Shown: positions 47,441 through 59,265, numbered from the stretch's first letter. The stretch: 64,000 nucleotides of DNA from Haemaphysalis longicornis (GCA_013339765.2 CM023454.1:38522950-38586949), one strand, 5' to 3'. Numbers and translations are program-made. The notes: a model not told the origin generated them from the letters alone.

Positions 47441-48740
47441 GAGACCCGAGACACGACGAAGTAAAAACAAGCTATTTTTTAAATATTTGAATTTACGAGA
47501 CTACCGAGATAAAACTGATGTCATTTTTTTATTTTCAATAATGGTTAGTTGAGAGGATATCAGATGTGCAGTATATTGCACACTGGGACTAAGTTGTCAA
47601 GAAATCATGCAACAATATGTCGTAGAGAGTGTGTGTGCGTGTGCGCGTGTGCGTGTGTGTGTGTGTGCGTGTGCATGCGCGTGTGTGTGCATGCGCGTGT
47701 GTGTGCGTGCGTGCGTGCGCGTGTGTGTGTGTGTGCCTGCGTGTGTGTGTGTGTGTGTGTGTGCGTGTGTGTGTGTTGGCGCGCGCATGCGTGCCTGCGT
47801 ACGTGTGCTTGTGCGCGCGTGCCCGCGTGCGTGTGCCTGCGTGTGTAGGTGTGTGCGCGCGCGTTGTTTTGTGAGTGCGCGTGCGTGCGTGCGCGTGTGT
47901 GCGTGTGTTCGCTGTGAAGAGTGGTGTGTTATGTGTGGGTTGTGTGTGCATTAGTTGTGTGGGTTGTGTGTACGTTGGTAGTGTGTGTTGTTTGTGGGTT
48001 GTGTGTGTGTGTGTGTTTCTGTGCCTCGCTATTTCTGACAAAGATGAAGAAGCCAATCAGCTATCGAAAGTCTATCCTCTTCCTGACATCATTAAAAACG
48101 CCTGCCTCACTCTCCCGTGCTCAACATACATCTTCATTGAAGGGCAAATTGTTCTCTTAACCGGTAAATGTCCAGTGAAGCAGTTCGTTCTGGGAAGCTC
48201 AAATTGACAGGGCTGAACAACTTCAACTTCTGCCTTAAGTCTTATATTTTGGAACCTTAGATATTGACATATTCGATTTCAACTTTAATGTTTGAAATTA
48301 TTCGTGGGAATGGACGCCTGGCACACAAGAAACAACAAGGAATCGGTGCTTCTTGTTCCTATTGCCGTAGTTCTCTCTAGAATTTCGAGGGCAGAGGCAT
48401 TGGCGGGCTTCTAAACAGATTTTTATAGTTTATTTGCTAAAAAGACTTCTTTATTCAAAGGAATCAAAGAGTAAATCAAAATAATGAGTTCTGTAAATGT
48501 AGTGACAAAGATTCAACATTGTCCTGACGTGCAATCTGTAGCAAAACATAACAGGAAGGCGTAAATAGTGAGGGCGAATGAGACCTTAGTCTTTAATGAG
48601 CTCGTAAAACGAAATTGAACAGCGTCACAGCATTTCTAAATACACGAGAACGGTTTTCCTTGGTGGTTGCGGCAGAAAACGTCGGGACTGAAAAACGCCA
48701 CTTTTGTTTGTCAGTATGAGCGCCACCTCGGAATTACGGT
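47441..48740. other. Foreign DNA inserted in BEL gag
   Basis: The gag N-terminal and C-terminal halves are separated by this stretch, which has no gag homology. It holds the GT tract (47629-48025) and unassigned DNA. No domain and no clear target duplication was found, so the inserted element is unidentified. Confidence 0.55.
47629..48025 (+). repeat. GT/GC-rich imperfect microsatellite
   Basis: About 400 bp of GTGTGC-type alternation. Cys/Val- or His/Thr-rich frames on both strands (for example 47589-48056 -) are artefacts. It is compositionally the reverse-strand counterpart of the tract at 25993-26450. Confidence 0.95.
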
Positions 48741-48774
48741 TGCATAGCACACAAGCAGGAGGCACCACCGGCCT

Positions 48775-49410
48775 CTACTCTAGCTTGGAAACACTGTTTT
48801 GGTTTCGCTTCCCGCTTGTATTGTTTATAAAACGCCTAAATCTGATGGTGCAATACGTTGCACGCGGATTCTTAGGAAGTAGGCCACTCACGGTAGGCCA
48901 CGAGCAACGAGTCAACGCGTAAATTTGCCAAAGCTTCAAATACCCGTCTTTGCTGGTGAGAGCCGTGAATGGGAGGGCATTTGAGAGCACTATAATGCCA
49001 CCATTCACGCTCACCACGAGTATTTGAAGACTTACCTGGCCGGCGCTGCGAAGCGGATATTCGCAGATGAGCTCCGTGTGAGCAGCCCCGATGGCGTTGC
49101 TGGACTCCTTGACAGCCCCCGCCAGCCTCTGTAGCTGGCATTCCGTGAGATGAGCACCAGTAGCGCGCGTGCTCATCAAAAACCGAAGCCTGCTCATCGC
49201 GTTGCCGATCGTCTCATGGTAATCTATGGCACCCGCGAGTTCTTTATCAGGCGCCTCACCGTCAAGAAAGTCGGGGATCTGGCTGTCCATCTCAGCAAGA
49301 GGGGACTCTGTAGAGTGAAGCCCATGGATAATTTCCTGGAGATCGGCCAATGACGGTTGAGTGCCCTCCAGCAGGATATCGCTGGCCACGGACAGAAGTC
49401 GTGTGGTGTA
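48775..49410 (-). pseudogene. BEL/Pao gag N-terminal part
   Basis: Seen: a 204-codon - frame beginning near 49389. An acidic helical N-terminus has GTQPSLADLQEIIHGL, AIDYHETIGNAMSRLRF and LTECQLQRLAGAVKESSNAI. From about 49030 the gag signal moves to another frame (YSALKCPPIHGSHQQRRVFE). Known: BEL gag starts with such a coiled region before the DUF1759-type capsid. It lies just inside the PBS. Confidence 0.75.
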
Positions 49411-49487
49411 ACCATGAAGGATGCCTCACTGCCTGCGCAGCTTTTTCATCCTCGGTAACCTATCGGTGCAAAGAATGCCGGCCTTCT

Positions 49488-49506
49488 CCGGGATTTTACG
49501 GCACCA
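49488..49506 (-). other. Primer-binding site of BEL/Pao element
   Basis: On -, TGGTGCCGTAAAATCCCGG starts four bases after the end of the 5' LTR. The TGGTGCCG start is common for BEL/Pao primer sites, where a tRNA 3' end primes first-strand synthesis. Confidence 0.75.
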
Positions 49507-49510
49507 GAAA

Positions 49511-49688
49511 TGTAGAGACAGCGAAGACACCGACATCCGCGTTACCTAATCAAACACCTGGTTTTTGTCTTGCTTTATTTCGTTCTCACGCGCTTAACCC
49601 CGCTGCCCGCCCTCTTCGTCATTTTCTCAGGTTGAGCTGCGAGGCGCATGTCGCTGCCCGCCACTGCTTTCCCGCGGTAATATCAACA
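49511..49688 (-). repeat. BEL/Pao 5' LTR
   Basis: 178 bp, the partner of 42511-42686; on - it begins TGTTGATATTACCG and ends TTCGCTGTCTCTACA. Flanking TATTT (49689-49693) is the candidate right target duplication. Confidence 0.92.
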
Positions 49689-50314
49689 TATTTGGCAGCT
49701 GTTTTAAAAATTCCCGCTATAATTTACCGAATAAGGTCCAATAAATAACCTGAAGGTACACTCAAATTTATTTACTTGAGAAGGGAGACATAATAATTGG
49801 TTGGATTCGCTGTGCACAATATAAATAACAGAGCCAGCAGAACCTAGAACGCCCGTATGAGCTTTACCTCAAGATGCTTTCAAGGCGGTTTCTGGGCACA
49901 GACAGAGATTGATCGACACAACCACAGGCATTTATTCTGAAACCACATTAAGGGGAGTCAGTCCTGTTTATAGGGCGCGAACAGAAGAGGCCGTTTCCGT
50001 TTAATAAACAGGCGAACAGGATAGAACAGAATAATTTTTCTGAACTTTCACCCGAGGAAAGGCCCAGAAATCAACACCTAAAGCTCGCTTTACTCCTCTC
50101 TCTCTCTGTCTCCGCCTTCTCTGTGCAGTTATATACATCGGCTCTGTAGTACTCTAAGTACAAGTGGACGTACAGGGATATAACTTCGCTGATCCGTAAT
50201 TGCGAAATTTGGTATGCAAAGCACCACTTATATCTTCGAAAATTTTGGATTGCGTGTTTCAGTGATCGAAGGACCATGCATCAATCGAAATCTCACGTAC
50301 ACTCGCAGAAGATA
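49689..50314. other. Spacer without a supported gene
   Basis: Contains a short (CT)n run at about 50095-50108. No domain or repeat family was recognised. Confidence 0.5.
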
Positions 50315-52622
50315 ACGGAATAACCTACGGATAATGAATACCTTCTTCTGTAAACGGGAGAGTCGGAAGTGGACCTGGAGGAGCCCGAATGGGGAGCACA
50401 AAAATGAAATAGACTTCATATTATGCGATCACCCAGGCGTTGTGCAGGATGTGGAAGTGCTCGGAAGGGTAAGGTGTAGTGACCACCGTATGGCAAGATC
50501 TCGAGTTAGGCTAGATTTGAGGAGGGACCGCAACAAGCTAGTACGAAAGAAGCCAATAAATGAGCTAACAGTAAGACATAAAGTAGAAGAATTCAGGATC
50601 GCGCTGCAGAACCGATATTCCGCCCTTAACATGGAAGCCGAGCTTACGACACAGGAAGCCAGCGACAACCTTACACGCATTATCACGGAATGTGCAGTAG
50701 AAGTCGGGGGCACTATGGCTAGACAGGATACTGGTAAACTTTCACAGGAGACGAAAGATCTAATCAGGAAACGGCAAACCATGAGAATCTCTACCGCAGC
50801 TGACAGAATAGAACTAGCCGAGCTCTCGAAGTTAATCAATAAGCGTAAGACAGCTGACATAGGGAAGTATAATATGGAGAGGATCGAATACGCTGTAAAA
50901 ACGGAGGTAGCCTGAATACAGCGAAGAGACGTCTTGGAGTGGGAAAAATCAGATGTATGCACTTAAGGATAAGCAAGGCAATGTCATCACAAATAGGGAT
51001 AAAATAGTCACAGTGGCCGAGGAGTTCTATAGAGATCTGTACAGTAGCCGGGACATACAGGATTATGCCGAACGAGACAGTAGTTCAGAGGAGATAGACA
51101 TCCCACCAGTAACGACCGAAGAAGTAAAGAAGGCTTTGAAAGAAATGAAAGGGGGCAAAGCACCTGGCGAGGATCAGATAACAGCAGACCTCTTGAAGGA
51201 TGGCGGAGAAATTGTACTTGAAAAACTGGCAAACCTGTATACGCAATGCCTAAAGACCGCAATGGTACCGGAATCTTGGAAAAACGCGAACATCATCCTA
51301 ATCCATAAGAAAGGCGACATGATGGACTTGAAAAATTACAGGCCGATCAGCTTACTGTCAGTCGTCTACAAGGTATTTACCAAGGTAATCGCTAACCGAA
51401 TCTCTGCAACCTTAGATTTCAGTCAACCTAAAGAACAAGCAGGGTTCCGTAAAGGTTACTCAACAATGGACCATATTCACACGATCAACCAGGTGATAGA
51501 GAAGTGCGCTGAGTATAATGAACCCCTATATTTAGCCTTCATAGATTATGAGAAAGCATTTGACTCGGTCGAAACCCTAGCAGTCATTCAGGCATTACGG
51601 AACCAGGGGGTAGATGAGCAATACGTAAGAATACTAGAGGATATCTACAATGGGTCTACAGCTACCATCATCCTCCATAGGGAGAGCAGTAAAATACCTA
51701 TAAGGAAGGGTGTCAGACAAGGAGACACAATCTCTCCAATGTTATTCACAGCATGCTTACAAGAATATTCAGAACGCTGGATGGGAACAGGTGGGAGTAA
51801 GGGTTAATGGAGAATACCTCAGTAACCTCAGATTTGCTGACGACGTTGCGTTGCTAAGTAACTCGGGGGACGAATTGCAAAGCATGCTTTCTGCACTGGG
51901 CGAACAGAGTAGAACCGTGGGCCTGAAAATTAATATGCAGAAAACTAAAGTAATGATCAATAACCTCGGGACAGCACAGCAGTTTGAGATAGGTGGCGAG
52001 GCAGTGGAAGTGGTAAGCGAATATATCTACTTAGGCCAAGTTGTGACCCCAGATCCCAACCATGAGGCAGAGATAATTAGAAGAATCAGAATGGGGTGGG
52101 GTGCATATGGCAGACATTCCCAGATAATGAATAGCAGCCTACCATTGTCGCTGAAGAAGAAAGTGTATGACAGCTGCATATTACCGGTACTCACCTACGG
52201 GGCAGAAACTTGGAGGCTGACTAAGAGGGTTCAACTTAAATTGAGAACGACTCAGCGGGCAATGGAGCGGAAAATGCTAGGTGTAACATTAAGGGACAGG
52301 AAGAGAGCGGAGTGGTCAGGGAGCAAACTGGTGTTAAAGACATATTGGTAGAAAATAAGAAGAGGAAATGGACGTGGGCAGCGCATGTAATGCGAAGGCA
52401 AGATAACCGCTGGTCGTTAAGGGTAACAGAGTGGATCCCTAGAGAAGGCAAGCGCTGCAGGGGGCGGCAGAAAATAAGATGGGCAGATGAGATCAAGAAG
52501 TTTGCGGGGATAAATTGGTCACGGTTGGCACAGGACCGAGGTAATTGGAGAAGACTGGGAGAGGCCTTTGCCCTGCAGTGGGCGTAGACAGGCTGGTGAT
52601 GATGATGATGATGATGATGATG
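50315..52622 (+). mobile_element. RTE-clade LINE, 5'-truncated, well preserved, (GAT)n tail
   Basis: Seen: it begins inside the APE endonuclease (NNLRIMNTFFCKRESRKWTW, then EIDFILCDHPG and CSDHRMARS with the catalytic SDH). It continues through the RT (50953-52351): LKEMKGGKAPGEDQITADLL, LKNYRPISLLSVVYKVFTKV, GFRKGYSTMDHIHTI, motif A FIDYEKAFDSVE, GVRQGDTISPMLFTA and motif C LRFADDVALLSN (about 51828). The thumb has LTYGAETWRLTKR, and the C-terminal domain has WTWAAHVMRRQDNRW to LQWA (stop 52587). The tail is (GAT)n at about 52596-52625. Frameshifts occur near 50905, 50945, 51755 and 52315. Known: RTE elements have one EN-RT ORF and trinucleotide tails. Inferred: the youngest LINE here by frame integrity, yet inactive. 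Confidence 0.95.
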
Positions 52623-52625
52623 ATG
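52596..52625 (+). repeat. (GAT)n microsatellite, RTE 3' tail
   Basis: About nine GAT/ATG triplets immediately after the ORF2 stop, as expected for an RTE tail. Confidence 0.9.
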
Positions 52626-54150
52626 TCTAGGATTACCTTTCTGCGCCGCCTTGTCCTGCTGCAAAATACCATGTTATTCTGCAAATAAAATAATCGTGTT
52701 ATCATAAGTTGGCGCTTCTCTCATGTTTTACTCAAACAAAACTGCTTTCATTGAAAGTATAATAGCACGCGTAAACAAGACGCTTGTTATACACTAGTCG
52801 TCGCAAAACGTTCTGCAGATTTCATTGTTTTTCATTTACAACCTATGGCACTAAAAGGGAGCTGATAGCCCCAGAAATGTCTAAGCTAGCATGAAAGGAC
52901 TGATTGCAGGCGACGTAGGGCTGGAGCAGGCGCTCCGGTCACGTAAATAACTGAATAGTATCCTTGGAGATAGGTGGTGGCAACAGTTTAATTGTATGAT
53001 CACCAGGTAGGCATTGCCCCGGCTGCTACACCTAGGCACGGGAGGAGATAAACTAGTTTCCGCGAGAAACGAAGGGACAGAGTAGACATCAAGGTGTGGA
53101 AAGTGGACCTGTGGAACTTACTCCTACATCACTGACGCTTCTCAGAAGAAATAACGGAACTTATTTTGGTACTTCAACCTCTACCAATTGTTGCTTTATA
53201 TTTCATTCATTTTCTCCATCCAAGAAGAATGCATTGAGTAAACTTATGAAACGCATAAAATACTCAGTAAATATACACAGGTATTGCAATAAAAGTGCCT
53301 GACTTTTCGTTTGGGGCCTTTTATTTGTGTCTAATTTTCGGAAAATTGATATCCGTACCCTCAACTACTAGTCTCGCAAAAATCTCCTGGCATCATGGCA
53401 GCACACGTGTTTAGAAACCTTTGAGGGCCATTGTTACCCTCTTTTGGGAAATTAATCAAATCGTTAGTACGGTGGAAATTGAAAATACATCTCGTTGAAA
53501 CTACGATGGGTGGCGCCACATTTATCAAAAGGGGAGAAGCCAACAGCGCGTGCGTAAACCTTCTTGTGAACCAGGGTTGTGTGGTCTATGTGGACCGTGG
53601 TGGGTGTCGTGCCGGGGCAGTCATGGTGACGAAGGTGAAGGCGAAGAAAACTTTATGTAAGAGTATTTACATCTCAAACTCAGAGAACAAGCAGCGCGCT
53701 TCTGCGCACGAGCGAATAAACAGGAGCATTTGGTCCGTACCCTTTCACCATTTTTCTCGGGTTACGTCAGGAGACCCCAATTACACAACTCAAGCCGTTG
53801 ATAGTAGCGCTCCCACGTACAAACACACACACATGAGAGACACGTCCTCTCTTTACGCTGGTGAGCGCTAGTTTTCCTTCGCCGGGGCAATCCGCCTGGG
53901 TTCGAAGTTCGGCCACACCTCGTGTGAGCACCGCGACTTTGCAAGTTTCACCGCCGAAAGAATGCCTCCATTACCGTGAAAAGTGCTGCAGCGGACATTT
54001 CAAAGTGCCACAAATTGCTGGGTATAATTTTTATCCTGGTGAGTGCCCAACGTTTTGCGCTATAGGGCTCTGAACTTTTCGAGGAAGAACTAGGCCTATA
54101 TAGTCCTAGCACGACCACAGCGACGGCATCTCACAGCGATGCCAGCTCGG
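52626..54150. other. 1.5 kb without a recognised element
   Basis: The longest frame is 146 codons (53431-53871 +). It has no recognised domain and its C-terminal third lies in CA-rich text. A GGTTCGAAGTTC at 53899 resembles a pol III B box, but no A box or cloverleaf was found. Confidence 0.35.
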
Positions 54151-54200
54151 CGTGTCACTCGGGCGTAGCGCCAGGCCTAACGCTACCACACACCTTCTGG

Positions 54201-55902
54201 TTGCCCCAGAACAAGATGGAACGTTCTGGAATTGCCTTAACAAGGAGATACTACCCGACGGAAATGGAATATACCTACGTGGACGCCACACAGCAGCGAC
54301 CGCCGACACAACACCACGGCGCAGCCGAGGAAGACCTAGGATGGAGCACGCAGCTCCGCCGACGACAAGCAGCACTCAAGTCTTGCCAATCGAAGAAACA
54401 AACGGAACCCGTGCAAACATAGGTGGGTGAAAAACCGAACATCTCCTAGAATGCCCAGTCTGAGTAACTTTGCGTACAAGATTTTCATCAAGCCTAAGAC
54501 CACGATGAGCCTCAGAAGCTCTGAAAGGGAAATCGTGACAAGCATTAGGGAAGCCCCGAGCACGCCACTACGTGAAGGGCCACTAATAAGAACTTATGAA
54601 CAACAGAATATACTAATGGTATGTACCGGTAACGAAGAGAACGCCGTCGAACTCTCAAAAATACAACTCATCCGCCTAGATGTAAAGGAGGTACAAGTAG
54701 CCGCATACCCCACGCTTCCAACCGACGTGTGCAGGGGAATTATCTCCGGCGTCAGTTCCGAGGCTACCAACAGCGAGATTGAGAGAGAAATTTCTTCTCC
54801 GGGATTCAACATCTTATGCGCAAGGAGACGGAAAAACTAATTTCGCCATGATCGTCTTCGCTGGGAACAAGGTCCCGAACACAGTTACGTACGAATGGCT
54901 AGAAAAGAGATGCTACATCTTCAGAAAACCCGCCCTGCGCCCCTCAATTGTTGGGAATCGGGAGACAGGGCAGATGTATGCCCAAAACCAAGAGGTTATG
55001 CCGCCGCCATTTGTGGGCGGCCTAAACCCACGGAGGAACACCCATGTACTCCCGTGTATGCGCTATGCAAGAGGCCCAGTCAAAAATACCCTAAGGAATG
55101 CCAACTCAAATTCTTCTGCTCAGACAAGCCGTCGAAGATTGCCGACGGGGAACACAAGAAGGAAAATAATGGCGAAGGAAGGAGCTAATCGAGGGAAAGG
55201 CAACATGTGCGGTTGAGGACTTCCACATCGACATCAACGACGCGCGGACTCTCATCATCACTTGGCCGCTCCACATCCCGCCACCGGCAATCCGCTAGGA
55301 AAGCAAGAAACACAAGCTAAAACCGGGAAGGTCACGCATGAAGGGACAAACTATAGAGCCACCCTACGGCCAGGCAGACCAGTGCAACGAAGTAGACATC
55401 CTCGGCCGACTGCTGCCAGGGATAGAAAAGACATCGAGTAAGGTGAGCTGTGCAGATTGGCATCCTCTTCCCTCACGCACAGCACACTCAACAAACTGAC
55501 AAGTTGCAGGCACTCCGAAAAGAGAACAATACTCTTAAGGCGCGTTTAGCAGTCATGGAAGCATGCATTGAGGAACTCAGAAAGAAGAACACTCAGCAGC
55601 ACGGTATGATTGAGACCAGCATGGACTCTTCGCCCTGCAAGCGCAGCCGCAGCAACAAGGACAAGTGCAACCACATCCACCACCTTCTCTGGGGGACATC
55701 TACCAGCAAATCATACAAGAGTTTAGAGTCTTGCGAAAACAAACACAAGCTCAGCTTGAGAAGGCACAGAAAATATTCACAGAAATTAGTTAACAAATTG
55801 CAGGAAACAAGATATATCCAAATGGCCATCACAGCGACACGCAGAGAAATGCAGGAAAGGAAACAAAAATACACCCATCTCCACGAAGGAAAGCATGAGT
55901 AG
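54201..55902 (+). pseudogene. LINE ORF1: CCHC gag-like protein with C-terminal coiled coil
   Basis: Seen: an N-terminal block (54201-54422) precedes a 137-codon frame (54427-54840) with NFAYKIFIKPKTTMSLRSSE, IQLIRLDVKEVQVAAYPTLP and GIISGVSSEATNSEIEREIS. After a frameshift comes AMIVFAGNKVPNTVTYEWLE and, in another frame (54895-55188), three knuckle-like clusters: LNCWESGDRADVCPKP, ICGRPKPTEEHPC, then YALCKRPSQKYPKEC. A later frame (55450-55902) reads KLQALRKENNTLKARLAVME, a leucine-heptad coiled coil. Known: such proteins coat LINE RNA. The first Cys of each knuckle has partly decayed. Confidence 0.82.
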
Positions 55903-55924
55903 GATGCGGATTGTCATGGGGGTT

Positions 55925-56375
55925 CCGTTTGCGTTTTTATTATGTTTGTTAGCCAAATTTGCTGGAAATGTATTGAACCCCGTAATGCTTATATATCCTT
56001 CTCGTGGTTCCCTTTGGGGAAATGGGTGTAATTTTCCTTAATGTATGCGTATATACGTGAGTGAGACGAGATTGAAGTGGTATCTAAAGGTCTTTATTTA
56101 GGTTTGCACGTCTTCTTACTTTGAGTATGATGGCCTTAAGGTCGCTGAAGTGCAGTCAGTGGATCTCGTAGCAGCGGTTGTATGTACTCATCGCGGTTCC
56201 AGTGTGTAAAGAAGAGATCGATACACGTTCCGTGGATTGTAGTTGGCTGTAATTGCTGTTAGTGTTTGCGCTGATGCTCTGACCTAATTGCGCCAGCACA
56301 CTCACTGACGGGGCTGTTGCTTCTATCCTACTTCATCTGAAGAATCACGGAGTCAAGCGCAAGCACAACCGGAGT
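55925..56375. other. Unassigned DNA between ORF1 and ORF2 of the I-clade LINE
   Basis: No ORF1 or ORF2 resemblance and no domain. It may be an insertion together with the retroposon tail to its right. Confidence 0.4.
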
Positions 56376-56510
56376 TGTTGTTGTTGTTGTTGTTGTTGTT
56401 CCTTTTTTATAGCACGTACCCACGAGGGGAATTGGCCAAGAAACGGTGGTGTGCGGACGCCGGACCACCACCGACGACGCGGCACATAACCCCGCGCATG
56501 AGACGCTCCG
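56376..56510 (-). mobile_element. Possible SINE-like retroposon 3' end with (CAA)n tail
   Basis: Seen on -: a GC-rich body, then TTGGCCAATTCCCCTCGTGG, GTACGTGCTATAAAAAAGG and a (CAA)n tail at 56376-56400 (GTT on +). A unique body ending in a simple-repeat tail fits a small retroposon. The length and 5' end are unclear and no pol III boxes were identified. Confidence 0.4.
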
Positions 56511-56601
56511 CATCTAAAAAGACGGAAGGAGCAAAGATTTATACAAGGATACTGGTATTCTGATACAGACTCCATAAGCCACACCCCTCCAAGTTAAGCG
56601 T

Positions 56602-57620
56602 ATGGTAGTGGAACTGCTGGGGCTACGGGCGAAACAATCTGCCCTAAGCCTGTTTTTCTCTCAACAAGACAGACCCTCCGGAGCGATTCTCCTACAAGAA
56701 CACTATGGGACGCCTATCAAGTTAAAGAATTACGTAACGTACCAACAAGATCAGTACACGGTCACACTAGGGCACAAACACTACACGGCCATTTTACAAG
56801 ACCCATTGGACGTGAACACCTCACATTGTATTGTGACCATCCTTCCCATCAAGAGAGGTGCAGCCGGAATACAATTCCTTAACGTGTACAGCCCTCCTAA
56901 ATACCGTAATCCGAAACTGGCTCAACTCTTCAGAGGCTTCTTGGGGCGAGGTAAGAGAGAACCGGTCATTATTTGGGCGACTTCAACACCCCTCATCCCT
57001 CATGGAACTACCTGCGTACTATTCCCAAAGGGAGGAAATTGGAAGAGGCTATCAACCAGGGGGGCCTGACTCTCCTTACAGACATTGAATTTCCCACCAG
57101 GATAGGCAATAGTGTAAGTAGAGATACATACCCAGACCTTACAATGGTAAGAAACGTCAGAAGCCCAAACTGGAAAAACCTCGACCAACATCTAGACAGC
57201 GATCACTATATCTTGATGACCGAATTCAGTAGTATTAGATGCAAAAGAAAAATTGGAGAAGCAAAAAGCTGAATGGGACAAATGGAGACAAAGTAGAGTC
57301 CATAAGGCGTTCTCTATACGAAGCATCGAGGAATGAACGTGAAATGTAGTTGAAGAGATCAAGTGATACACTAAAATTGTAAATACTACAGAGGATACCG
57401 CGGCTGTAGATTCCCGACTCCTGCACAAATGCGAAGTTAGAACAGCCCTCACAAGGCGGTGGAAACGACAGAAACATAATAGGAAGTTGAAGAGGAGAAT
57501 GGAAGCGCTCAATCGAGAAGCGGAGAGCTACGCTATCAGTCTAACAAACAAAACTGGAGTGCACTCTGCGATCAAATTAGAGGAAAAGTAAACGTGTCAA
57601 AAACATAGAAACTGTTAAGG
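56602..57620 (+). pseudogene. LINE ORF2 5' part: APE endonuclease
   Basis: Seen: LLGLRAKQSALSLFFSQQDR, then AILLQEHYGTPIKLKNYVTY (the QE catalytic site), TILPIKRGAAGIQFLNVYSP, a frameshift, MGDFNTPHPSWNY (56973), LTLLTDIEFPTRIGNSVSRD, TYPDLTMVRN and DSDHYILMTEFS (SDH). A linker ends KNWSALCDQIRGKVNVSKT at about 57605. The catalytic motifs are still readable. It is interrupted at 57620 by the CR1/L2-like LINE and resumes at 61501. Confidence 0.9.
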
Positions 57621-57976
57621 GTGCAATTTAAATCTGTTAATATTCACAACTAATCTCTAGTCCTTGTATCATCCGGCGTTTCTCAGGGAAGCGTACTCAG
57701 GCCCTTGCTTTTTCTAGTTTACAATAATGATCCACCACACTACGTTAAATCTAACATCAGACTTTTCGCGGATGACTGCGTATTATACTGTAAAATTTAT
57801 TATAACCATGACCACGACATTCTTCAATCTAACCTAAACGCTATTAACACATGGTGCTCAACCTGGCTAATGCCCCTAAACCTTGCTAAACAAAAGCAGC
57901 GTCCTTTACTAATTAGGCCTCCCAAAATTCAGCATCTGATATATTAAACGACAGCCTCGTGGAGAGAACTTCCACC

Positions 57977-57989
57977 TATAAATACCTTG
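57977..57989. repeat. Target-site duplication of Penelope insertion, left
   Basis: TATAAATACCTTG here and TATAAATAACTTG at 60601-60613 differ at one of 13 positions and flank the palindrome exactly. Confidence 0.85.
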
Positions 57990-58241
57990 CAAGGACTGAT
58001 GCTTGTGCATGTTGTTTCATGACTGAAAGGAGGGGAACAGCGCAAATTTGACAGACACGAGAAGAAGGAGACGACACGCACTCCGCTGACTTACAACAGT
58101 TTATTTTTTACCGCTCGGGCACATATATACCACCACGGTTAAAAATACAAGGAAAAGCAAGACTAACACGATAGTGTCTCTTATCACCATTGCTCGTCAC
58201 ACATCACCCATTCGCCCTGCGCCACAAAAGCACGTGCTCTA

Positions 58242-59265
58242 CTAACCTGGGGTCAAAAAATTTAATTCTTTTTGGGAGAGGGTGAGAGAGGGCATGCTTA
58301 CGCATTTATCTTTTAGGCGGGCGATTTCGGCAGCCTCAATTATTTCTCTGGTGGTTTTATGCTTATTTTTTGCTATGACCTTTGTTTCAGAAAAAATAGA
58401 GCTGTATCCGCTAACGCTGCAGTCCCTACAGTGGAGGCCCAGATGGCCACTGATTGCCTTGGATACTTTGTAGCGGTGCTCTTTCAGCCTTTAATTTAAG
58501 CACCTTCTTGTTTTCCCTATATATTGTTTACCACAGGACAGCGGAACTGAATATACTACACCTTCTATGCAGTCTACAAACCGATTTTCATGCTTTGTTG
58601 AGCAAGACTGCATGGTTCTTGCTTTTTTGTTGACTCTTGAGCACATGCCCGACAATTTGTTTGGGGCGGAAAATGCAGCTTCCACGTTAGCGCGTTTGCC
58701 TATTTTTTTCAAGTTATGTGCAATTCGATGCAAGTAGAGAATCACAGTTATATTTTTGCTTCTGTTTTGATCTGATACTGGTAGGCGGTTCTGCGTGTCT
58801 TTTTTTAATTTTTGTAGAAACGCTTCCGCTACGGTTGATAGCAACTGTTTCGGGTACCCCACCATCGGAAGTCTGTCCATCTGCCTAATAAAACTGTCAG
58901 GCATGCAGTGAATACATGATTTGTATAAGGCGGTTTTTAAGCACGTGGTTACTATCGACATTTTACCAGTTTAGAATGGGATGACGGAAACGGAAGCAGT
59001 GGCTTGCTGGCGCGTGGTTCATACGCCCAGCAGATGTGATTTGGCGAAAACCGATGCTTGAGGTCTGAAAACCTGATTGTTTTTTCCACTGGTAATTCAA
59101 ATGTTAAAACAAGAGGCTTAAAACATTCACGAAACTGGTGTAAAACCTGAAACATTACGGGTCGAGACCCACCTCGTCAGTATTAGGAATTACTAAAAAA
59201 TCATCTACATATCGGAAGATCTGTTTACACTTGAACTCTGTAGTTGAACATGCAGCAGATTATCT
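58242..59265 (-). pseudogene. Penelope-like RT and GIY-YIG endonuclease, left copy
   Basis: Seen on -: RT motif C is intact at codon level, TATGTAGATGAT (YVDD), at about 59212-59201, after a one-base deletion. Then come FRECFKPLVLTFELPVEKTI, CWAYEPRASKPLLPF and SHSKLVK. A frame 58961-58491 holds CIHCMPDSFIRQMDRLPMVG, RIAHNLKKIGKRANVEAAFS, FVDCIEGVVYSVPLSCGKQY and YIGKTRRCLN. A stop follows, after which KEHRYKV and GHLGLHCRDC continue in frame to about 58242. The C-terminal Y...YIGKT is the GIY-YIG core that would cut the target. Confidence 0.9.

Larger units (their letters stand above)
42511..49688 (-). mobile_element. BEL/Pao LTR retrotransposon, complete in outline, inactivated
   Basis: Seen: two direct LTRs (42511-42686 and 49511-49688), PBS and PPT next to them. 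On - the internal order is gag, zinc knuckles, protease, RT, RNase H and integrase. Candidate 5-bp target-site duplications TGTTT/TATTT differ at one base. All frames are broken. The LTRs differ at very roughly a fifth of positions by eye, so the insertion is old. About 1.3 kb of unrelated DNA with a GT tract sits in gag. Known: BEL/Pao elements encode one gag-pol polyprotein in this order. Confidence 0.93.

Noticed and set aside
47589..48207. Long ORFs over the GT tract (up to 155 codons)
   Set aside because: Low-complexity artefacts of the GT/GC repeat inside BEL gag.
53861..53960. Possible tRNA-derived SINE (GGTTCGAAGTTC)
   Set aside because: B-box-like word only; no A box, no cloverleaf and no tail found.
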